Made by a program: the position numbers and the translations under genes
Shown: piece by piece, positions 57,651-64,000 of the stretch
Numbering within the stretch: position 1 is the stretch's first letter
Layout: each line of letters starts with the position of its first letter
Assembly: GCF_030052815.1 (NCBI RefSeq)
Contig: NC_079494.1
Location: 37,124,467-37,188,466, forward strand
From: Hevea brasiliensis
Lineage: Eukaryota; Streptophyta; Magnoliopsida; Malpighiales; Euphorbiaceae
Direction: 5' to 3'
DNA: 64,000 nucleotides
The notes under the pieces: generated by a model
Told to the model about the DNA's origin: nothing
Database searches by the model: none
What the model saw: the letters and a program-made list of their open reading frames with translations, nothing else

Positions 57651-58530
57651 TGTCACACCTTACTCCCCCATAAGATATAACATGATCCCGTAGTACACCT
57701 AATGATTTACCGTACTTCGCCTACCGATAACCCATTAGATATACTACAAGGGATTTTAAAATAATTTTTGTGAAATTTAAATCATCACTTAAAATCTGGT
57801 GTTATAAAAATTTTTCAAAATTTTGGCAAAGTGTCGGCTGTATTTTGAGAAAATAATTCTTCAAACCTGAAAAAGAAAACACTCCCAATATGTTTTCTCA
57901 AATACAACTCTAATAAACTTCATTTCACCTCCAATTCAAATCTCAGTAATCAAATCATAAAAGAAACATTTCATTAATTACAAAACTCAAAAATTAATAT
58001 TACAAAACTATACAGGTAAATGAAATCTCAAATTTATATTACAATGATTTGCATTAATTACATACCAAAATACTTTACAAGAGTTTTTATACAACTGCTA
58101 AAATAATTTACATACATATTATTACATGCGTACATCAAAACCTATGTACATGGGTATACCTATGATATACCTGGAGCTAATCTGAATGTGTCTTCAAAGA
58201 AGCTTACTCAACTACTCTATGCTCTTTTCACCTGCGATAGCATACAAAGCTATCGCTGAGTAATGAACTCAATGGTACACAACCATAATTTAAAATATAG
58301 TACAATATACATTGACAAAATTTATAGCAAATAATTTGAAAATCTGAATACTCATCAAATTCCAAACTCAAAATATTCATTGCCAATAATATAAATCATT
58401 TGTATAAAATGACTTTGATCACGAATTTCAATTTGTCAAATCACAACTAAACATTTAAGGTAATTCCAACAAAATCAATTATACGTAAATCATAATTGAA
58501 ATCATAATTCTTTACTATTCAGAAACCATT
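57651..58530 (-). repeat. Element E 5' LTR, 3' 880 bp only
   Basis: It matches 51714-52593 of the 3' LTR and stops at the first minisatellite unit (agaaaccatt), where Tat-R repeat sequence takes over. Confidence 0.9.
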
Positions 58531-58745
58531 TTAAATATTTATTAAAATTTTTGACTGAGAATCGGATAAGAACTCTCCTCCGATCTCTTTTAAATATTTA
58601 TTAAAATTTTGGTTGAGAATCGGATAAGAACTCTCCTCCGATCTCTTTTAAATATTTATTAAAGTTTTTGACTGAGAATCGGATAAGAACTCTCCTCCGA
58701 TCTCTTTTACTTGAATGAGAGTTGGATAAGGACTTTTCCGACCTC
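58531..58745 (-). repeat. Tat-R U5 tandem repeats, about 3.5 copies
   Basis: ggataagaactctcctccga plus tctcttttaaatatttatt recur with about a 60-bp step. It is the reverse complement of the array at 6240-6700. Confidence 0.9.
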
Positions 58746-59734
58746 TTGAAATCTGATTACATCTACACATCATAAGAGCCTAAGACTAAGGGTTCTAGCA
58801 TTCAAAGATGCCAGGGACATGAATAATGCCTCTTTTAACTCATTGGTACCTCGTGACTAGATAGGGGATACCAAACTGAATTTTACCGACCTCCTATGTG
58901 ATCGCCTTACCAATACCTTTCGGCAGGCAACATTTGTTCTATTTCATTTGCTATTCCGAAACTCAATTTTACTCTGACCTCCCCCACCTTTACCCAGTCA
59001 TATTCTCGAGCTAGTCTAGTGGTTCAACTTCATAGCTCTCTGATTTATTATCCAAACATTTATTTTAAAAAAAAATCTCTTATGTAAGATACTGATACCA
59101 ATATTTTATCAAACTACCTATACATTACCCGTAAACAGAACACCTACATTAGGAGATAATAAAAGGCCAAGAACAAATAAATAACATGAACTGATATCAA
59201 AGATAAACTCGAGAATAACCACCCACGTGGAACCTTCTAACATAAAAAAAACTTTAACGAAAATTACGAGCATAAAAAGAAGATAAAAGCGAACACTGGA
59301 TAAGGCAACGGTTCAGACACTCACCTGTAGGAAGTTGAACCTATTGAGCTAACTGTGGAGTAACGAATGTTGCAGAGTTTCGGGCTAATAGTCTGGAGAC
59401 TGATGCTTGCCTTGAAGTGATGAATGCCTAGTTAGCATGTAATCAAACCGGAATGATAATGAATGAGATTGAGCTTCAGAACATAAAAGTGGATATAAAG
59501 GTGGTGAAAACAGAACTGAAACTTAAAAAAGGGTATCACAGAGCAATGAACAAACTGAAAATCAGAAGTTCCAGTGTCCAACACTTCTTCAAAGAAAATA
59601 CTTTAGAAAACTGGTTTCTAAAGTCTTTCTAGCTTAAAAATAGCAGAGTAGCAAAACTGAATTAATTTTCAGAGCCTTTCCACTATAATCACCACCCTTT
59701 TTCTTTGTCCCCCCTTCAACAGTTTTCATGCAGG

Positions 59735-59742
59735 TATTTATA
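59735..59742 (-). promoter_or_regulatory. Sense TATA box of Tat-R LTR
   Basis: The minus strand reads ctataaatacctgcatg, identical to 5249-5265 of Tat-L. Confidence 0.55.
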
Positions 59743-60370
59743 GGGAACGGATGTTCCCAATGAAGGGTCAGGATTCCCTTTGAAGGAAATGGAAGGTTTG
59801 GATTTTAAAGGACACGATCTGATGGTTGGGAATTAAAGAGAATCAAAATGAACGACCGAGATCCTTTTCTGCATATTTGTCCTTTCTCCTTTCTAATCTG
59901 ACGGCTCAGAATTTTCTTGTCAAGGGCAATCCGAAGGCTGAGAATAAAGAGCGCCGGTCTTGTCGTTTTGTTCTTTGATCCAAGGGCTCTAGACTTGTCC
60001 TTACAAGTAAGATCAACGGTGGAGATTGGGATGTACAGCACTGTCATGACATACTCTGGCACCTGTCAGTAATGTGGGCGATTCTGAGGCGTGCGGTGGA
60101 GATTTCATCTGCAACGCTTTAACTACCTCGGCTCTGATTATGACGACAGTTAGCGGAAGTTGTCTTATTCTCTTTGTTTTCCGACCTCCCCTCCCTTCCG
60201 ATCTTTCTAACACGATCCTTTTCCGATCTCTCATGCCGAGCTCCCCTCTTCCGACCTTTCCTACTTCGGTCTTCTCCTTTATCCAGTCCGATTCAATCAA
60301 AGCATTTATTCCTTCAATTTCTGAGGCATCCGTTTCGTTTTCTGCTCACAATAAATGCTCAGACTTTCCC

Positions 60371-60380
60371 TATATATATA
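60371..60380 (+). promoter_or_regulatory. TATA-like tract upstream of the small antisense frame (Tat-R)
   Basis: cctatatatatacc lies about 90 bp before the ATG at 60469, as in Tat-L. Confidence 0.4.
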
Positions 60381-60468
60381 CCTTCAACGGGAAACCCCTC
60401 CGCATTTGATTTTCTCCTCTTTCCTTCTCACATTTCCTGTTCTAACCGCTCCGACAATAATACCAGCC

Positions 60469-60726
60469 ATGATAGTTATTTTTGATCTTTTTCCGATTGT
60501 CCTCTTTATTCCTCGACTGAAAATTTATGATCTCGGTGATCGGAGAATTATGATAACCTCATTTGATGACAGTGAGAGAACCAGTCTAATTTGTCGACCT
60601 AGATCGAGGACCTCGATCGTGTCGATCTCGAATCGTTCGACCGATATAATCGGCGAACTGATTTCGGGCGAGAAGACTGCTAATATTCCTCTTAACATCG
60701 GTGACTACCCCTTGAAGTTCATTTAG
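60469..60726 (+). CDS. Small conserved antisense frame of Tat-R, unknown function
   Basis: 85 residues from MIVIFDLFPIVLFIPRLKIY to PLKFI. I chose this ATG rather than the upstream one at 60355 because it matches the start of the Tat-L frame (4536) and lies after the TATA-like tract. It is longer than the Tat-L version because Tat-L has a deletion in the middle. The opposite strand is also open (60586-60816), so the coding strand is not certain. No family recognised. Confidence 0.3.
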   Translation: MIVIFDLFPIVLFIPRLKIYDLGDRRIMITSFDDSERTSLICRPRSRTSIVSISNRSTDIIGELISGEKTANIPLNIGDYPLKFI

Positions 60727-60939
60727 CTCCTTACCACATTGGGCGTCTCGACTACAGCTCGGTTCTGGTCGATGACAGTGGAGATGACTCTCCATCCTCA
60801 TGAGAGTCATAATCACCCCATCTGAGCTGTACGTCTATCCGTTGTCTATGGCTGGACAAATCTTTTGATTCAGTCACGAGACTAGGCTTTGACATAGGCC
60901 TTTATTAGATAGGATGTTCCACTGATCTCTAAAGATCAC

Positions 60940-61065
60940 CCCTATGATGTAATCAGACCTTTAATGTAATCCGATCTCTAGAGATCGCCCAAATAATGTA
61001 ATCCGACTTTTAATGTAATCCGATCTCTAGAGATCGCCCAAATGATGTAATCCGACTTTTTGGAA
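60940..61065. repeat. Short tandem repeat upstream of the Tat-R antisense gene
   Basis: taatccgatctctagagatc followed by gcccaaatgatg recurs two to three times. It is the counterpart of 4140-4275. Confidence 0.8.
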
Positions 61066-61337
61066 ATAAAATTTTATTTTGACAACTATCATTTTATTAT
61101 TATTGCATTGATTATTTTCTGATCTCTGATGTGTTTATCCGATCCGGTTCCTAACTGAACAGCCCTTAATCGATCCGCACTTCCAAACATCCCTCTTAAT
61201 TCACCGATCTCTTACTAGCTGATCTCTCCTTATTATGGAATTTCTTGAATTTTTGTGAGACATGTCAGAAAAAGCTGGCGAATCTTGCAAACCGATGCGC
61301 CGCTTGGGACACCGTGAGCATTAAATGCTCATACTAG

Positions 61338-61345
61338 TATAAATA
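61338..61345 (+). promoter_or_regulatory. TATA box of the Tat-R antisense gene
   Basis: agtataaatagggg, the same as in Tat-L (3881-3888), about 160 bp before the start-codon position at 61501. Confidence 0.6.
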
Positions 61346-61500
61346 GGGGATGAGTCCGCCAGTTGTCCCCTTATGTCATTTTCAGCCTTTCGCGAATGAT
61401 TCCAAAATCCTCTCATTTTTTCAAGTTCTTCCGACACCGATCACACTCCGATAAGGATTTTGATCTTTCTTTCAGTTTAAATTTTCTCTTTTCTTTGAAA

Positions 61501-63338
61501 ATCAGCGGCGCCGAGGGTCAGAGAGCGGTAAGCCCCCTTTTGTTCAGATCTCATGGTCGTCAAATGAGGTAGAAGTAGTCGGAACAAGCGGTCGATCTGA
61601 ACCTCTTAGGACCTCTATTCCAGCCCGTAGTCAAGCAGCACCTCGAGGCAAACAAATTCTTCAGGGAGAGAAAACCTCCCCATGGACGAGCTGCCATCAA
61701 TTCTTCAAGAAAACGACCTGCAGTCGTTCAGCCAAGAGTATAACATTCAGCCCGATTCATACGAACTCATTAAGTGTCACGGCGATCTTCGAGCCGATCA
61801 CTTCTTCGAAGAGAATGACATGATCATGGTATACGAAGAGCAATTAAAAGCTGGGCTGCGGTTCCCTCTTGACGACTTCTTCAAGGAAGTTTTAAAATTT
61901 CACCAAGTGTGCATAGCCCAAGTTCACCGAAACTCATGGCGGATCCTAGTAGCTTTCAGAGGCCTTTGCCGAGCCAAAGGACTCAGTCCTACAGCTAAGG
62001 TGTTCGCCGAACTGCATAGGCTAACTCGTCGAAAGGACGACGAGTATTGGTTCTTCCAGGCGAAGCCACATTGTGGGCTTTTTACCGATCTGCCCTCCTC
62101 CTTGAAGAATTGGAAGAATCGCTTTTTTATTCTGAGGAGTAAAATTTCGAACGGCTTTAAGGGTTTCCCACGCAGCTGGCTGCATCAGGGTCCGTTAATT
62201 TCGAAACGCATCACCCTGAATAGGGAAGAAGGTCTAATGGTGATGGAATTGAAAGATCAGGCAGCCGGACAGAAGTTCTCTTATTTAGATGTAGTGACGG
62301 CCGAATTGCATCATTGGACAATGGAGTTGATTACTGGCGAAGAACGAGGGCTTCAGCTCTCTGACCTCAGCCTCGGTACTTTCTATATCTCTGATCTTTG
62401 GGCCTTAGCGATCTCACTGACCTTTTCTTTGTGCAGGTATGGTGAGCGGCGAGGCTTCCAAGGAGAGCCGGAAGCGGAAAAGAGAGGTCTCCCGGAAAGT
62501 GCAGGAGATGAAGCGGGCCGAGGCCCTTCAGACACCCAGGCATGATCCCGGGGAAATGCAAGGAGTCTCGTCTCAACACTCGGGACCGCCGATCCCTGAC
62601 ATAGAAGTGGTCTGGTCCCCTCCTCGTTAAGAAGAACCGCCACCACCTCCTCCAGTTGCTTCAAGCGCGGAAGGGGGTCCTTCCCAACCACTTGTGAGGA
62701 CCCTTTCCCGCGGCGCTCAAATCCTGATCCACTCGCTGGAGAAGAACCACACGGTTCGAGAGAATCCGGGCTTTGCTAAGGTCTTGGGGTCCTCCATCTG
62801 CCTTCGGGAGGATCGGGATAGGCTAACCCTGAACAACTTCGATGATATCCTGACCTAAACTATGAGCCTGAGCGTGGAGAGTTTGGTGAACCAACACATT
62901 GTCCGGGAGAAAGCTCACCGCTTGAGGGAGGAGGTCGAGAAGGTGGGTCAGGAAGCTGCTTCCCTCCGATCTCAACTTTCGTCCGCTCAAAACTACATAT
63001 CTGAAATTGAGGGGTGGATGAAATTCTATGACGATAAGCTGGCCAATCAGGCTCATGTTCTTGAAGAGGTTCAGGCGCTCTGAGCTGCTGAAGTCGCTCG
63101 CCTCACTGAGGAGCTCAAAGCAAAAGAAGAAGAGGCAGTGACCAGGGAGGCCGGTGCTTATGTGAACGCTCATGGGGATCTCTTGGCCGAGCTCAGGAAG
63201 CGGTATCCCGAGGAGGACTTCTCCTAGATGGTGGATCTGGCTCCCCAGGACGAAGAGGATAGCAAGGAGGAGGCCGAAGGTGATAGAAGGGGTGAACAAA
63301 ATGTAGAATAGACTGGAGGTGATCCTCCAGCCGAATGA
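61501..63338 (+). pseudogene. Antisense PF04195-type gene of Tat-R, broken
   Basis: Second copy of the Tat antisense gene. The start codon has become ATC at 61501 (ISGAEGQRA), and a one-base loss near 61530 shifts the frame. From 61682 a 287-codon frame holds the conserved domain: MDELPSILQENDLQSFSQEY, GLRFPLDDFFKEVLKF, WRILVAFRGLCRAKGL, YWFFQAKPHCGLF and LDVVTAELHHWTMEL. A probable intron follows (donor near 62378 at cctcggtact, acceptor tttgtgcag near 62437). The second part has KRKREVSRKVQEMKRAEA, a proline-rich linker and the coiled coil (VGQEAASLRSQLSSAQNYIS). Stops interrupt it at about 62629, 62857, 63081, 63226 and 63308. Role unknown; such genes accompany Tat-lineage elements. Confidence 0.72.
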
Positions 63339-63882
63339 CTTATATATATTTGAAATGAAATGAAATTCCTTTTTTTTGTTCAATGCTTGGATGAGATCGG
63401 AAAGTATCTAAGTTGCATAAGCACTTGATTGTCTAAACATATTAGAACAACAGCTAAAAGTGATTATTAATCTAAGTGTAAGAGGTCGGAAAACATTGTA
63501 AGCAAGAGATCGGCAGATGCCAAATGGGACTTGATTAAAATTGGAAACTTGATTTGAACACTTAAGATCGGAATCATCCTTAAACCGGATTGGAACCTTA
63601 ACTTTATCAAACGATTATCCCCAAACTTTTAAAAGGGAGATCGGCAATAAGACTGGTGGCATGAAGACCTGACGTTGGTTTGGTTTCGCTAGACAAGAGA
63701 TTAGAAATGTAATTGACTGGTCAGGAGACTTGACAATTGGTTTGAGAGATCGGTGAGGCTTTAAATGATATGGGGACTTAGTATTGATTCGATTCCTTTT
63801 GAGGAGAGATCGGAAATGTGATTGGCTAGCAAAGGGAGATTCAGTGCTGGGGATCAGTTTCAAAGTTTATTGGTTTCGGAGA

Positions 63883-63991
63883 TCGGCCAAAATATGGTGT
63901 CGATAGCTGCCCCTCTTTACATAATTCCTACTGGAAAAAAAAATTTTCAATGTAGGGATTATGTAAAGATTCAAACCCATATTTTGGACGA
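63883..63991 (-). promoter_or_regulatory. Polypurine tract of Tat-R inside a long stem
   Basis: tcggccaaaatatgg (63883-63897) pairs with ccatattttggacga (63977-63991), and ctttacataattcctac (63915-63931) pairs with 63952-63968 with one mismatch. The PPT (minus strand gtaaagaggggcagc, 63906-63920) lies at the base of the inner stem next to the LTR start. Confidence 0.75.
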
Positions 63992-64000
63992 TTAAAATTT
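63906..64000 (-). mobile_element. Tat-R internal region, first bases
   Basis: Only 95 bp of the 3' untranslated end are inside the window, including the PPT and stem. The counterpart is 970-1066 of Tat-L. Confidence 0.7.

Larger units (their letters stand above)
51714..58530 (-). mobile_element. Element E: non-autonomous Tekay-related LTR element, second copy of the A family
   Basis: On the minus strand: 5' LTR (truncated, 58530-57651), PBS, a 1.9-kb internal region with deleted gag, PPT and a complete 4.03-kb 3' LTR (55747-51714). It has the same gag deletion junction and the same filler as element A. It apparently inserted in LTR D. The 5' LTR is cut after 880 bp by the junction with Tat-R, so no TSD can be read. 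Confidence 0.85.
58531..63905 (-). mobile_element. Tat-R LTR, truncated, 5.4 kb
   Basis: Minus-strand counterpart of 1067-about 6690: it starts at 63905 (tatcgacacc, TG changed to TA) next to a PPT and runs down to its U5 repeat array, where it is cut at 58531. The last roughly 400 bp of the LTR are missing. It holds the antisense gene, the small frame and the sense TATA box at 59735-59742. 58746-59330 and 59340-59700 carry R/U5 sequence without genes. Confidence 0.8.

Noticed and set aside
62823..63383. Minus-strand open frame of 186 codons in Tat-R
   Set aside because: It is the reverse side of the coiled-coil part of the antisense gene; the G+C-rich codons open both strands.
1067..63905. 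One giant inverted-repeat transposon with the two Tat LTRs as terminal repeats
   Set aside because: Each Tat piece has its own PPT and internal flank pointing away from the middle, and the edges at 7078 and 58531 lie inside other elements. They are two separate elements.

Overview
This window looks like repeat-dense, probably pericentromeric or gene-poor DNA of a flowering plant, most likely a dicot. The species cannot be fixed from the sequence. I find no host protein gene, tRNA gene, rRNA gene or CRISPR array. Essentially all recognisable sequence is LTR retrotransposon, stacked by nested insertion. Lineage names rest on visible motifs: gag zinc knuckle, protease, RT with FIDDIL, RNase H, integrase, a C-terminal chromodomain-like tail, initiator-Met-tRNA primer sites, polypurine tracts (PPT) and target-site duplications (TSD).

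Layout. 1-7078: the 3' end of a Tat-lineage Ty3/Gypsy element (Tat-L, + strand), with a 61-bp tandem array, a PPT and a complete 6.0-kb 3' LTR that carries an antisense gene of the PF04195 type (putative gypsy type transposon). Tat-L is inserted in the 3' LTR of element A (7079-13368, - strand), a short non-autonomous relative of Tekay/Del chromoviruses. A sits in the 3' LTR of a Ty1/Copia element (13369-33237, - strand). The Copia gag gene is split by Tekay element B (17040-28919, + strand, TSD GCATT). 33238-38227 is older unassigned sequence holding a 3.4-kb solo LTR (F, TSD TGCCC). 38228-51713 is part of a Tekay-like LTR (D) split by full-length Tekay element C (39228-51371, TSD GTTAA). 51714-58530 is element E (- strand), a second copy of the A-type family. 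58531-64000 is a truncated Tat LTR (Tat-R, - strand), inverted relative to Tat-L and carrying the same antisense gene.

How the parts work together. B and C have the gag-PR-RT-RNase H-INT-chromodomain order of autonomous chromoviruses, but both are broken: B mainly by C-to-T type stop codons, C by small indels. A and E share the same deleted gag and lack RT and integrase, so they must have been moved by enzymes supplied in trans, plausibly by B/C-like relatives with the same PBS and LTR ends.

The observations I rate highest are RNA- or DNA-structure signals. Two adjacent hairpins with changing but still pairing stems lie in every Tekay-type LTR here, and in the copy with a clear TATA box they lie just downstream of it. 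A long conserved stem brackets the PPT of both Tat copies. An antisense gene lies inside the U3 of a 6-kb LTR. A same-pattern cluster of indels in element C suggests a sequencing or assembly artefact at CTG/CAG sites.
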